64,000 bases of DNA from Clavibacter michiganensis. GTDB lineage: Bacteria > Actinomycetota > Actinomycetes > Actinomycetales > Microbacteriaceae. Of this stretch, positions 56,078-64,000 are shown one piece after another. The DNA is taken from NCBI GenBank assembly GCA_002150995.1, contig MDHJ01000001.1:2294001-2358000 (forward strand), given 5' to 3'. Position 1 is the first letter of the stretch; the number at the start of each line of letters is the position of its first letter. A program made the translations under genes and the position numbers. The notes under the pieces were generated by a model. The model was not told the DNA's origin and searched no databases. It saw only the letters and a list, made by a program, of their open reading frames with translations.

Positions 56078-56809
56078 ATGACCGACATCCCGGCCCGCGT
56101 CGGCGGGAACGTCCTCGCGGGGCTCGTCGCCGCGCTCCGCGTCGTCCGGAGGCCGCGCCCGCTCCACCCGCACGGCGTCGCCCTCGCGGGGACGCTCGCA
56201 CCCGTCCCCGGCCGCGCCGCCTCCGGCCTCGCCTGGCTCGACGGGCTCGACGACCCGGTCACGATCGACGCGCGCTTCTCGCGGGGCGGCGGCACGCTGC
56301 CGGCCCTTCCCGACGTGCTCGGCCTCGCGCTCCGGATCCCCGACGCGGGCGGCACCACGGTCGACGTCCTGCTCTCGACGACGGGCATCGGCTTCCCCGG
56401 GCGGTTCCTGCTGCAGCCGCGCCGCACCCTCTCCGGTGCGCGCATGACCACGCTCATGCCCTACCGCGGATCCACGGGGCCGGTCCTGCTCGGCGTCGTG
56501 GTCGACCGGGAGCCGGACCTGCCCGCGGGCGCCGCCGACCTGGCCCGTGCCCTCGCCACGCGCCCGCTCCGGATGCGGCTGGTGCACGCGACGCCGCGCG
56601 GCCGGTGGCACGTGGCGGCGCGCATCGAGCTCGCGCACGACGCCGCCGGCCCCGTCGACACCCCCACGCGCGCGGACCCCGTGCTCGCGGCCCCACCCGG
56701 CGACACGACGTACCCGTGGGCCCGGCGCCTCCGGGCCGCGGGGTACCGGGCCGCGCGGCACGGCGCGCCCGTCGCCTCCCGGCATCCTTCGCGCGACCCC
56801 GACGCCTGA
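56078..56809 (+). CDS. hypothetical protein with faint catalase-like motifs
   Basis: The 243-residue product contains PLHPHGVALAGTLAPVPG, ARFSRGGGTLPALPDVLGLALRIP, then LLLSTTG-like text (VLLSTTGIGFPGRFLL) and TTLMPYRGSTGP. The arrangement of an early His, a R-F-S-R-G segment and the PDVLGLALR block recalls the catalase fold, and some actinobacterial proteins of this type are labelled phosphodiesterase. I cannot confirm a haem ligand or activity. The ATG at 56078 stands alone after a terminator. Confidence 0.6.
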   Translation: MTDIPARVGGNVLAGLVAALRVVRRPRPLHPHGVALAGTLAPVPGRAASGLAWLDGLDDPVTIDARFSRGGGTLPALPDVLGLALRIPDAGGTTVDVLLSTTGIGFPGRFLLQPRRTLSGARMTTLMPYRGSTGPVLLGVVVDREPDLPAGAADLARALATRPLRMRLVHATPRGRWHVAARIELAHDAAGPVDTPTRADPVLAAPPGDTTYPWARRLRAAGYRAARHGAPVASRHPSRDPDA

Positions 56810-56858
56810 TCCCGGTCGCCGGTCCCGTCCCTGATGCCCTGCGTTGTCCCTGCCGCGA

Positions 56859-57839
56859 CTACCGCTCGGGCCGATCCGATCCCGTTCCCCCGACCGCCAC
56901 CGGCGCCGGTCCGCCGGCGCTCTCCGCCGCCGCAGACGCCACCCGCCGCAGCGCGTCGAGGACCCGGCGGACCGGCAGGCGCGCCATAGCGTCCGGACGG
57001 GCGAGGACGTCCACGTGGCGGACCAAGGCGGCTCCGACGAGGGGACGCAGGACCATCCCGTCGACCGCCAGCGGGGCCGCCGTCATCCGCGGCATGACGG
57101 CGACGGCCGCGCCCGCACGGACGACCTGGGCCGCGACGGAGAACTCGTTGATGCGGTGGTCGACCTGCGGCGCGCGCCCGATGAGGGCGCCCAGCTGCGC
57201 GAGGACGCCCGTGAGGGGGAAGCCCTCGTGCGTGGAGATCCACCGCTCGTCGCGCAGCTGCTCGGGGCGGATGCCCGGGGCCGCGGCGAGGGGATGCCCC
57301 GCGTGCAGGGCGATGTCCAGGGGCTCGACCAGGAGCGGCACGACGACCAGGCGCCCGGCCGGCCACTCCGGCTCGTGGGGGAGGCGGTGCGCGACGACCA
57401 GGTCGTGGTCCGCGGTGAGGCGGGCGAACTCCGACTGCGCGACGTCGGCGTCGGCGAGGGAGACCCGCGGGCCCGGGGCCGCGCCCAGCTCGGCGAGGAG
57501 CGGGCCGAACAGCGCGAGCCCCGCGCTGTGGAAGGCGGAGACGCGCACCGGCTGCGCGTCGTGACCGAGGAACGAGCCGACGGCGTCCCGGGCCTCGGCG
57601 AGCGCCACCTCCACCCGCGTCGCGGCGACGGCGAGCGCCTCCCCCGCGTCCGTGAGCACCAGCCGCCGCCCGCGCTTCACGGTCAGCGGGACCGCCACCT
57701 GCGCCTGGAGCACCGCGAGCTGCTGCGAGACGGCGGACGCGCTCACGTGCATCGCGGCGGCGACGGCCGCCACGCTGCCGCGGTCGCCGAGCTCGCGGAG
57801 GAGGCGGAGTCGTGTCGGATCCACAAGCCTGCCCTTCAT
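56859..57839 (-). CDS. LysR family transcriptional regulator
   Basis: The 326-residue product has the LysR winged helix at residues 5-65 (RLRLLRELGDRGSVAAVAAA, then HVSASAVSQQLAVLQAQV) and an effector domain from about 95. The latter includes VRVSAFHSAGLALFGPLL and the second-subdomain RAGAAVAVMPRM. It is divergent from the DMT transporter gene across 57 bases with an inverted repeat of LysR type, so it probably controls that gene and the Rieske gene coupled to it. The inducer is unknown. Confidence 0.93.
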   Translation of the reverse strand: MKGRLVDPTRLRLLRELGDRGSVAAVAAAMHVSASAVSQQLAVLQAQVAVPLTVKRGRRLVLTDAGEALAVAATRVEVALAEARDAVGSFLGHDAQPVRVSAFHSAGLALFGPLLAELGAAPGPRVSLADADVAQSEFARLTADHDLVVAHRLPHEPEWPAGRLVVVPLLVEPLDIALHAGHPLAAAPGIRPEQLRDERWISTHEGFPLTGVLAQLGALIGRAPQVDHRINEFSVAAQVVRAGAAVAVMPRMTAAPLAVDGMVLRPLVGAALVRHVDVLARPDAMARLPVRRVLDALRRVASAAAESAGGPAPVAVGGTGSDRPER

Positions 57840-57852
57840 CGTGCATCAAGTC

Positions 57853-57874
57853 ATGGCCCATTGCTCTTGGGCAT
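57853..57874. promoter_or_regulatory. probable LysR-type operator
   Basis: ATGGCCCA, then TTGCTCT, then TGGGCAT: the half-sites GCCCA (57856-57860) and TGGGC (57868-57872) are perfect mirror arms, flanked by AT on each side. The site fits the loose T-N11-A rule of LysR regulators and is midway between the divergent LysR and DMT genes. Confidence 0.6.
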
Positions 57875-57896
57875 CCGTCCTCTGGACAGTAGCGTC

Positions 57897-58873
57897 ATGG
57901 CCTCGCGCGCACGCCCCGGACTCCTCGTCGACCTGCTCCTCCTCGGCGTGGCCGCGGTCTGGGGCGCGAGCTTCCTCGCGGCCAAGGAGCTCGCCGCCGA
58001 GACCGGCGTCCCGCGGCGATCGCCCTCCGGTTCCTCGTGGCGGCCGCCGCGACGGCCCTCCTGTGCCTCGGCCGGCGGGAGTCCCTCCCCCGGGGCCGGG
58101 GCCTCGGGATCGCGGTGGCGCTGGGCTGCTCGCAGGCTGCGGTGATCGGGCTCGAGACGTGGGGCGTCCACCTCACCAGCGCCACCAACGCGGGGCTCCT
58201 CATCAGCCTGGCGCTCGTCATGACGCCCGTCCTCGAGGGCGCCGCGTCCCGCTCATGGCTGCCCCGGCCGTACTTCGTCGCCGCGGTCGCGGCCGTGGTC
58301 GGCGTCGCCCTCCTCGTCTCCGCGGGCGGGCTGCGCACGCCGACGGCCGGCGATGCGCTGGTGATCGCCGCTGCGGCGGTCCGCGCGGTCCACGTCACGG
58401 CGAGCGCGCACCTCACCCGCGGCCGCACGGAGGGCACGCTCGGGGTGGTGCTCGTGCAGATGGCGGTCTGCGCGGCGGCCTCCACGGTCGTCGCGGGGGC
58501 GGAGCTGCCGGCCGCCGTCGCGCGGCTGGACGCGGACGGCTGGGCGGACGTCCTGTTCCTCGGCCTGCTGTGCTCCGTCTTCGCCTTCGTCGTGCAGCTC
58601 TGGGCCGTGCGGCGGACGTCCGCGTCGCGCGCGAGCATCCTCATGGGGACGGAGCCGGTGTGGGCGCTCGGCGTGGGCGTCGTCGTCGCGGGCGAGGCGA
58701 TCGGACCGGTCGGGATGTGCGGCGCGGTCCTCATCGTCGCCGCGAGCTACCTTGGCCAGGCCGTCGAGCGGCGGCACCGGATCCGGCCGCCCGGCCTTGT
58801 CACTGCTCCCCCGCAGGCGTTGCCTGGGAGGGAGCGCCGACGGCGGCGCCGGAAACGGACGGAGACCCCATGA
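57897..58873 (+). CDS. DMT superfamily (EamA) transporter (one-base frameshift near 58010-58012)
   Basis: The corrected product is about 325 residues with ten helices in two EamA repeats. It begins GLLVDLLLLGVAAVWGASFLAAKEL, typical of EamA helix 1, and the second half has LLCSVFAFVVQLWAVRRTSA and ASILMGTEPVWALGVGVVV. It probably exports amino acids or other metabolites. The frame breaks at CCC 58010-58012: one added base gives TGVPAAIALRFLVAAAA. Its stop overlaps the start of the Rieske gene (ATGA). Confidence 0.87.
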
Positions 58874-59751
58874 GGGAGCTGAAGCTCGTCGCGGCCATCA
58901 CGAGGATCGAGGACGCCGAGGCGCTCGATCCCATCGTCGAGAAGGTCCGCGGCACCGTGGTCGCCCTGCTCAAGCCCCGCGCCCTGGCCGACCTGCTGCA
59001 CGGCGTGCCGTTCGGGCATCCGCTGCACCCGGTGGCGGTCCTCATCCCGTCGGGCGCGTGGATCTCCTCCGCGGTCCTCGACCTCCTGCCCGGGAACGCG
59101 AAGGCCAGCCAGGCGCTCGTGGGCGTGGGGATCCTCAGCGCCGCGCCCTCCATCGTCTCCGGCTACGCCGACTGGTCGCAGCTGCACGAGCAGCAGCTCC
59201 GGGTGGGCATCGTCCACTCCGCCGCGAACGCGCTCGCCACCGGCCTCTACGGGCTCTCGTGGATCCAGCGCGCCCGCGGCAAGCAGACCAGCGGCAAGCT
59301 CCTCGGCCTCGCGGGCCTCGGCCTCGTCTCCGCCGGCGGCTTCCTCGGCGGGCACCTCGCCTACCGCCAGGCCTCGGGCGCGAACCACGCCGAGGACGTG
59401 CCGCACCGCTTCCCCGCCGGCTGGCAGGAGCTCGGCCTCCTCGACGACCTGCCCGACGGCCGCCTCGCGAAGCGCGACGTGGCCGGACTGCCGATCCTCG
59501 TGCGCCGCCACGGCATGACGGTCGACGCGCTCAGCAACACCTGCAGCCACCTCTCCGCGCCGCTCGACGAGGGCGAGCTGGGGAGGGACCCGGGGACCGG
59601 CGAGGCCTGCGTCACCTGCCCGTGGCACGACAGCGTGTTCAGCCTGAGGACCGGCGAGGTGGTCCACGGCCCCGCGACCTCGCCGCAGCCGCGCTTCGAG
59701 ACGCGCGTCACCGGCGGGCTCGTGGAGGTGCGGCTGCCGAACGCGGGCTAG
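58870..59751 (+). CDS. DUF2231 membrane domain fused to Rieske [2Fe-2S] domain
   Basis: The 293-residue product has an N-terminal half with DUF2231 features: VPFGHPLHPVAVLIPSGAWI, then four hydrophobic segments. The C-terminal half is a Rieske domain: LSNTCSHLSAPLDEGEL (Cys-x-His) and CVTCPWHDSVFSLRTGEV (Cys-x2-His), the four cluster ligands. It should be a membrane redox protein passing electrons to or from an unknown partner. It is coupled by overlap to the DMT transporter gene. The gene's stop overlaps that of the convergent MFS gene (CTAG). Confidence 0.92.
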   Translation: MRELKLVAAITRIEDAEALDPIVEKVRGTVVALLKPRALADLLHGVPFGHPLHPVAVLIPSGAWISSAVLDLLPGNAKASQALVGVGILSAAPSIVSGYADWSQLHEQQLRVGIVHSAANALATGLYGLSWIQRARGKQTSGKLLGLAGLGLVSAGGFLGGHLAYRQASGANHAEDVPHRFPAGWQELGLLDDLPDGRLAKRDVAGLPILVRRHGMTVDALSNTCSHLSAPLDEGELGRDPGTGEACVTCPWHDSVFSLRTGEVVHGPATSPQPRFETRVTGGLVEVRLPNAG

Positions 59752-60971
59752 AGGGGACCCGAGGGCGTCCCGGGCAGGGCGTCGGCGTCGGATCCGCGCA
59801 GGGTCACCACGGCGACCACCGCGCAGGCCGCGAATACAGCGGCGCCCGCCACCGTCGGCACGGCGATCCCCGCCGTCGCGGCCAGACCGCCGAGGGCCGA
59901 TCCGACCGCGAGGCCGAGCAGGCTGAGCACGCGGCCGACGGCGCCGACCCGGCCGAGCAGCGCGTCCGGCACCCGGCGCTGCCGGAGCGAGGTCGCGCAG
60001 ATGCCCCAGACCACCGCGTGCAGGATGTAGAGGGCCAGCAGGATCCCGGCGACGACCGGGTCCCGCGTGACGGCGAGCCCGGCGAGGCTCGCGCAGCCGA
60101 GCGCGAGGGCGGCCGTGATGGTCCACCGCGACCCGAGGCGAGAGCGGAGGGGCGCGGCGAGCGCGGATCCGGCGAGGCCGCCCAGCGCGGACGCCGCCAG
60201 GAGCACCCCGTAGCCCGCGGCGTCGAGCCCCAGCCGTTCGCGCGCGAAGAGCACGAGCACCGAGAACGGGAGCATGTACCCGACGCTCGCCAGGCCGCCG
60301 AGGAGCGCCAGGGCGCCGACGACGCGGTGCCGGGCCAGCCAGCGCACGCCCTCCGCGGCCTCGCGCACGACGGAGGCGCGGGGACCGTGCGCGGGAGGCA
60401 CGGCCGGCGACCCCCGCGGCAGCGCGAGCGCCAGGGCGCCGGCGGCGAGCCAGAGCCCGCCCGTAGCGGCCACGGGCGCGGCGACGGCGAGCGCGAACAG
60501 GATCCCGCCGAGCGGCGGCCCCACGAACTCGTCCGCCACGAGCTGCGTCCCCGCGATGCGCGCGTTCGCCCGGTCGAGGCCGCCCCGTGGGACGAGCGAC
60601 GGCAGCACGGCGACCGCCGCGCCGTCGGCGGCGCTCTCGAGCACGCCGACCACGGCCATCACCCCGTAGAGGACGACCAGCGATCCGGCGCCCGTGTGCA
60701 GCGACACCGCGAGCCCCAGCACCGCCACGCCGCGGAGCGCGTTCGCGACCACCAGGAGCGTGCGACGGTCGAGCCGGTCGACGTGCACGCCGACGGGCAG
60801 CGCGACCACGAGTCGCACCAGCGCGTACGTCGTCGCGAGGCCGGCCACGAGGCGCGGGTCGTCCGTGAGCCCGGCCGCGACGAGCGGCAGGGAGACGAAG
60901 ACGAGCCCGTCCGCGAGGTTGGAGAGCGCGTTCGCGCCCCACAGCACCCGGAACGGGCTCGTCGACCTCAT
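59748..60971 (-). CDS. MFS transporter
   Basis: The 407-residue product has about twelve helices. The helix 2-3 loop reads VGVHVDRLDRRTLLVV, the MFS signature in MFS_3 form, and the central loop is short. PFRVLWGANALSNLADGLVF is the usual N-terminus of this exporter group. It is a distant paralogue of the MFS gene at 9723. The ATG at 60971 is the start. Substrate unknown; a drug or siderophore exporter is the usual guess for this group. Confidence 0.9.
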   Translation of the reverse strand: MRSTSPFRVLWGANALSNLADGLVFVSLPLVAAGLTDDPRLVAGLATTYALVRLVVALPVGVHVDRLDRRTLLVVANALRGVAVLGLAVSLHTGAGSLVVLYGVMAVVGVLESAADGAAVAVLPSLVPRGGLDRANARIAGTQLVADEFVGPPLGGILFALAVAAPVAATGGLWLAAGALALALPRGSPAVPPAHGPRASVVREAAEGVRWLARHRVVGALALLGGLASVGYMLPFSVLVLFARERLGLDAAGYGVLLAASALGGLAGSALAAPLRSRLGSRWTITAALALGCASLAGLAVTRDPVVAGILLALYILHAVVWGICATSLRQRRVPDALLGRVGAVGRVLSLLGLAVGSALGGLAATAGIAVPTVAGAAVFAACAVVAVVTLRGSDADALPGTPSGPL

Positions 60972-61020
60972 GCCGGGCCCGTCGGGACGCCGCGCGTCCC
61001 GACGGGCACCGGCACCGGGA

Positions 61021-62471
61021 TCAGATCCCGGCGCCCTCGGGCGCGGCCGTCCTCGGGCCCGCGTCCGTGGAGGTCGTCCCGGCGCCGGCGGACGTGCCCG
61101 CGGCCGTCGAGCCGAGGAACGAGCTGAGCGCCGTGGCGACGTCGATCCCCGTGGTGTCCTTCAGCAGCTTCGGCAGCGTCGCCATGTTCTCGGCCACCGA
61201 GCGGTTGAGCGCGTTGGGGCCGTCCGCGGAGATGATCGTCATGTTGTCGACGTTGGCGAGCGGCGCCGCCATCTCGCGGGCGATCTCCGGCATGGACGCG
61301 ATGATGCGCGCCTGCAGGGCCTCGCGGGACAGCTTGTTCTGCGCCTCGGCGAGCGCGGCGGCCGCCTCGGCCTCGGCCTGGCCGCGCGCCTGGATGGCGT
61401 CGGCGTTCGCCTTCCGAGCGCGGTGATCGACGCGGCCTCGTTCACGGCCGCGGTCTTCGCCGCCTCGGCGTTCTGCGTGCGCTGGTAGACCTCCACGTCG
61501 ACCTTCGCCTTCTCGGCGTCGCGGGCGGCCTGCGCGTCCTGGACGGTCGCGTACTTGCGCGCCTCGGCGGGGAGCTCCACGTCGATGCGCAGGCGCTCCT
61601 TGGAGACCTCGGCCTGCGCGGCGACGGCGGTGCGCTCCTGGTCGGCGACCAGGCGGTCCTGCTCGGCCTTCGCGAGCTCGCCGGCGGCGAGCGCGGTGGC
61701 GTTGGCGCGGTCGGTGTCGGCCTTGATGGCCGCCCGGCGGAGGTCGAGCTCCAGCTGGCGCTCGGCGGTCTGCTGGTCGTTCTCGATCGCGGCGAGCGCG
61801 GAGATCCGCTTGTTCTCGGCCTCCGCGACCTCGGCGATCTGGCGGGCGCGCGCGGCGTTCGAGCGGGCCCGGTCGTCGAGGTAGGTGCTGCCCGGCGTCG
61901 TGATCTCGCGGACGTTGAGCGTCTCGATCTGGAGGCCCAGCTCCGCGAGGTCGTTCTTCGTCTGGTTCACGGCCTCCTGCGCCACCACGGAGAAGCTCTT
62001 CACGAGCTCGTCCACGGGACGGTCGCCGATGAGGCCGCGGATCGCGCCCTCGAGGGACTGCCGCACGATCTCCGGCAGGGCGTCCTGCTGCAGCAGGTAG
62101 CGCTGCACGGCCCGGCGCACGCCGTCCTCGGTGCCCGTCACCTTGAAGTTGACGGTCGCGACGACGGCGGTGTTGATGAAGTTCGCGTCCCGCGCCTCGG
62201 CCGTGACGCTCGTCTGGTACTGCTCGAGGGAGAGCGTGAAGCCCTCCTGGAAGATCGGCCAGATGAAGGTGCGGCCGCCGATGATGACCTTCTGCGGGCT
62301 CGAGAACCCGGCGCCGCCCTCGCTCTTCTCGGCGTTGCGGCCGACGATCACGAGCGCCTGGTTCGGCGGCACGCGGCGCACGCGCGAGGCGATGAACGCC
62401 ACCAGCGCCACCAGGATGACGATGACGACGATCACGGCTATGGCGGTGGTGCCGCCGGATAACAGGTCCAC
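61021..62471 (-). CDS. flotillin-like SPFH protein (one-base frameshift near 61414-61415)
   Basis: The corrected product is about 483 residues. It has an N-terminal membrane hairpin (AIAVIVVIVILVALVAFIASRV), the SPFH domain (PPNQALVIVGRNAEKSEGGA to about residue 200) and a long coiled coil rich in Ala, Glu, Lys and Gln with the flotillin EA repeats. The break needs one added base near the CC at 61414-61415 (plus strand) and joins ITAL to RKANADAIQARGQAEAEAA. It organises membrane microdomains. NfeD is encoded just upstream on the same strand, as in many bacteria. Start GTG 62471. Confidence 0.92.
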
Positions 62472-62502
62472 GGGATGGTTCCTCTCGTTGGGACGGGTGC
62501 TG

Positions 62503-62997
62503 CTAGGTCTGTTGCGGGGCGTCGGGCACGGGCTCCGGTTCGACGCGCACCCGGAAGCCGTCCTCGGACACCACGCGGATGCGCGTGCCGACGGCGAGCG
62601 GGGCGTCGCTCTGCGCGAGGCGCCGCTCGAGCTCGCGGATGTGCTCGAGCCGCACCTCGCCGCCGGTCGGCGAGGTGGGCGAGGTGACGACGCCGACCAT
62701 GCCGACAGGCGAGTACCCGCCGCCGCTCTCCTGCTTCGCGACGAAGCGGACGGCGAGCTGCACGACCACGAGCGCGACGAGCGCGAGTGCCACCGCGATG
62801 GCGATGGCGCCGCCTGAGCCGATGCCGGCCTGGTCGGCGAGCACGCCGCCGACGCCGTAGATGGCGAGGGCCGCGCCGAGCGCGACGCCCGAGACGAGGC
62901 CGTCCCCGCCGCCGATGGCGTCGAGCAGGTCGCCGAGCAGGATGCTGGAGAGGAGGAGCAGGAGCCCGACCGCGCCGACGATCACGAAGACGATCAC
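62503..62997 (-). CDS. NfeD-like membrane protein
   Basis: The 164-residue product has an N-terminal helix, two further helices (residues about 35-85) and a C-terminal OB-like domain that includes SPVGMVGVVTSPTSPTGGEV and GTRIRVVSEDGFRVRVEPE. This is the short NfeD class lacking the protease domain, encoded next to flotillin, which it is believed to assist in membrane microdomains. The start is a GTG at 62997. The 31-base gap to flotillin indicates one operon. Confidence 0.88.
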   Translation of the reverse strand: MIVFVIVGAVGLLLLLSSILLGDLLDAIGGGDGLVSGVALGAALAIYGVGGVLADQAGIGSGGAIAIAVALALVALVVVQLAVRFVAKQESGGGYSPVGMVGVVTSPTSPTGGEVRLEHIRELERRLAQSDAPLAVGTRIRVVSEDGFRVRVEPEPVPDAPQQT

Positions 62998-63179
62998 GCG
63001 GCGGCTCCCGGGCAGGCCGCCGCGGCGGTGACGTGCGCGCCGTCGTGGTGCGTGGTCATGCGGGGCCGATCTGCCGAGTGGTGTCCTTCGAAGGTACCTG
63101 GTGATCCGCCCAGCGTCGCCTCCTCGTCCGAGGGCCGCCTCACCGCCTATGCTCCGTCGTCGCCGCGTAGCCTCGACGG

Positions 63180-63440
63180 GTGATCCTCCTGTTCGGCACG
63201 CGCGCCCGCGACGCCCTCATCGTGGTCGTGACGTTCGCCTGCCTCCGCTGCGGCGTCACGGCTCCCCAGCGCGTGCTGCACCGGACGCTCCGCTTCACGC
63301 TCTTCCTCGTGCCGCTCCTCCGGCTGCGCTCGACCTACCGCGTGGTCTGCCCGACGTGCGGCCTGGAGACGCGCCTCACGAAGGACCAGGCGATGCACGC
63401 CCTGGAGTGGGCGGTCCGCAACCGCGGCGCGCGCCGCTGA
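63180..63440 (+). CDS. small zinc-ribbon protein
   Basis: The 86-residue product begins at a GTG (MILLFGTRARDALIVVVTFA) and has two Cys pairs, CLRCG and CPTCG, 37 residues apart. Between them a basic segment (APQRVLHRTLRFTLFLVPLL) forms a hydrophobic helix. This matches actinobacterial zinc-ribbon membrane-associated small proteins of unknown role. The C-terminal part (RLTKDQAMHALEWAVRNRGARR) is helical. It is divergent from NfeD. Confidence 0.8.
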   Translation: MILLFGTRARDALIVVVTFACLRCGVTAPQRVLHRTLRFTLFLVPLLRLRSTYRVVCPTCGLETRLTKDQAMHALEWAVRNRGARR

Positions 63441-63475
63441 CGCCCGGCCGATCCGCGATCCGGTAGCGCCGGCTC

Positions 63476-63504
63476 TTGACTCCCTCGCTCCGCCGATCTA
63501 TTTT
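63476..63504 (+). promoter_or_regulatory. sigma-70-like promoter of the GH43 gene
   Basis: TTGACT (63476-63481) and TATTTT (63499-63504) are separated by 17 bases, the ideal spacing, in an AT-rich patch unlike the rest of the window. The GH43 start is 43 bases beyond the -10. Confidence 0.7.
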
Positions 63505-63528
63505 ATCGATACAGGTTTTATCGATACA
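63501..63528 (+). promoter_or_regulatory. direct repeat of TTTTATCGATACA (repressor operator candidate)
   Basis: TTTTATCGATACA occurs at 63501-63513 and again at 63516-63528, so repeats are spaced 15 bases. Each copy contains the perfect palindrome TATCGATA. The first overlaps the -10 box, the second covers the probable transcription start. A LacI-, GntR- or TetR-type repressor could bind and block transcription. Confidence 0.7.
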
Positions 63529-63546
63529 TGAAGACGAGGGAGTGCG

Positions 63547-64000
63547 ATGACGACCATCGATCGCGATGCGGCAGCCGGGCCGTCGGGTTCCGCCTCGACC
63601 GTGCGCGGCCTGCTGGCGGATCCCTCGCTCCTCGTGGTCGACGACCGCTGGTACCTGTATCCCACGACCGACGGCAGCGAGGGATGGGCAGCCGACGCCT
63701 TCCACGCCTGGTCCTCCCCCGACCTCGTCACCTGGCGAGAGGAGGGCGAGGTGCTGCGGCTCGGCCGCGACGTGGACTGGGCCAGCGACCACGCCTGGGC
63801 CCCCGCGCCCTTCGAGCGGGACGGGGTCTTCTACCTCTACTTCACCGCCGAGCAGTCCATCGGGGTCGCGCGGTCGGACAGCCCCACGGGCCCGTTCGTC
63901 GACCTCGGTCGGCCGCTCGTCGCCCGCGGCGACTACCCCGGGACCGCGATCGACCCCTCCGTCTTCGCGGACGACGACGGGACCGTCCACCTCCTCTGGG
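63547..64000 (+). CDS. glycoside hydrolase family 43-type protein, N-terminal part
   Basis: The gene runs off the right edge; 151 residues are visible. They show the five-bladed propeller of family 43: LLADPSLLVVDDRWYLYPTT with the first blade's Asp, AFHAWSSPDLVTWREEGEVL, SDHAWAPAPFERDGVFYLYF with the typical W-A-P, SDSPTGPFVDLGRPL, and TAIDPSVFADDDGTVHLLW. Family members cleave arabinose- or xylose-containing plant polysaccharides. ATG 63547 follows GAGGGAG. The lack of a signal peptide suggests a cytosolic enzyme acting on imported oligosaccharides. A regulated promoter lies just upstream. Confidence 0.9.
   Translation, partial: MTTIDRDAAAGPSGSASTVRGLLADPSLLVVDDRWYLYPTTDGSEGWAADAFHAWSSPDLVTWREEGEVLRLGRDVDWASDHAWAPAPFERDGVFYLYFTAEQSIGVARSDSPTGPFVDLGRPLVARGDYPGTAIDPSVFADDDGTVHLLW

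Overview
The window is a GC-rich (roughly 70% or more) actinobacterial chromosome segment. Gene content points to Microbacteriaceae, and from memory of gene order most resembles Clavibacter; the genus is an inference, the family is better supported. Most genes are housekeeping, envelope, DNA-repair, transport or stress genes. I see no rRNA, tRNA, CRISPR array, intact insertion sequence or prophage.

Layout. 1-9.6 kb: rpsO and pnp (minus), then M16 peptidase, histidine phosphatase and the 5' end of dapB; a 4.2 kb block (PKD protein, lipoprotein, aldo/keto reductase, YbhB-like protein, small membrane protein) lies between pnp and the M16 gene. 9.7-20 kb: MFS exporter coupled to a secreted HNH nuclease, a HelD/HelR-type helicase, VanZ-like protein, apt, M50-like protein, aldo/keto reductase, lspA, PH-domain protein, DJ-1/PfpI and SMP-30 proteins. 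20-30 kb: Dps, stress SDR and a TUDOR-like DUF2945 protein; a two-component pair; DacB; a resolvase-like protein lacking its nucleophile; DUF3072 protein; PrsW protease; FAD-linked oxidase; AlkA glycosylase. 30.5-34.2 kb: a divergent Ku/LigD end-joining locus. 34-50 kb: FAH hydrolase, LEA-like repeat protein, aspA, DUF429, polyprenol-phosphate glycosyltransferase plus GtrA, Nramp, AzgA-like permease, Pit phosphate transporter, carboxylesterase, CYTH-CHAD protein, YihY. 50-64 kb: oxidoreductases, Hsp20 behind two heat-shock operators, a run of small acidic disordered proteins, a second stress SDR, a LysR/DMT/Rieske locus, MFS, flotillin/NfeD, and the start of a GH43 gene behind a clear promoter with repeated operator-like sites.

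Two themes stand out. First, stress and desiccation biology: Dps, DJ-1, two paralogous SDRs of the general-stress type, Hsp20, LEA-like and acidic hydrophilin-like proteins, CHAD/CYTH, Ku/LigD and HelR-like helicase. Second, thirteen genes carry fourteen apparent frameshifts. Every one is repaired by adding a single base, nearly always in a short G or C run. That pattern fits systematic homopolymer under-calling in the sequence better than gene decay, so I annotate these as probably intact genes.
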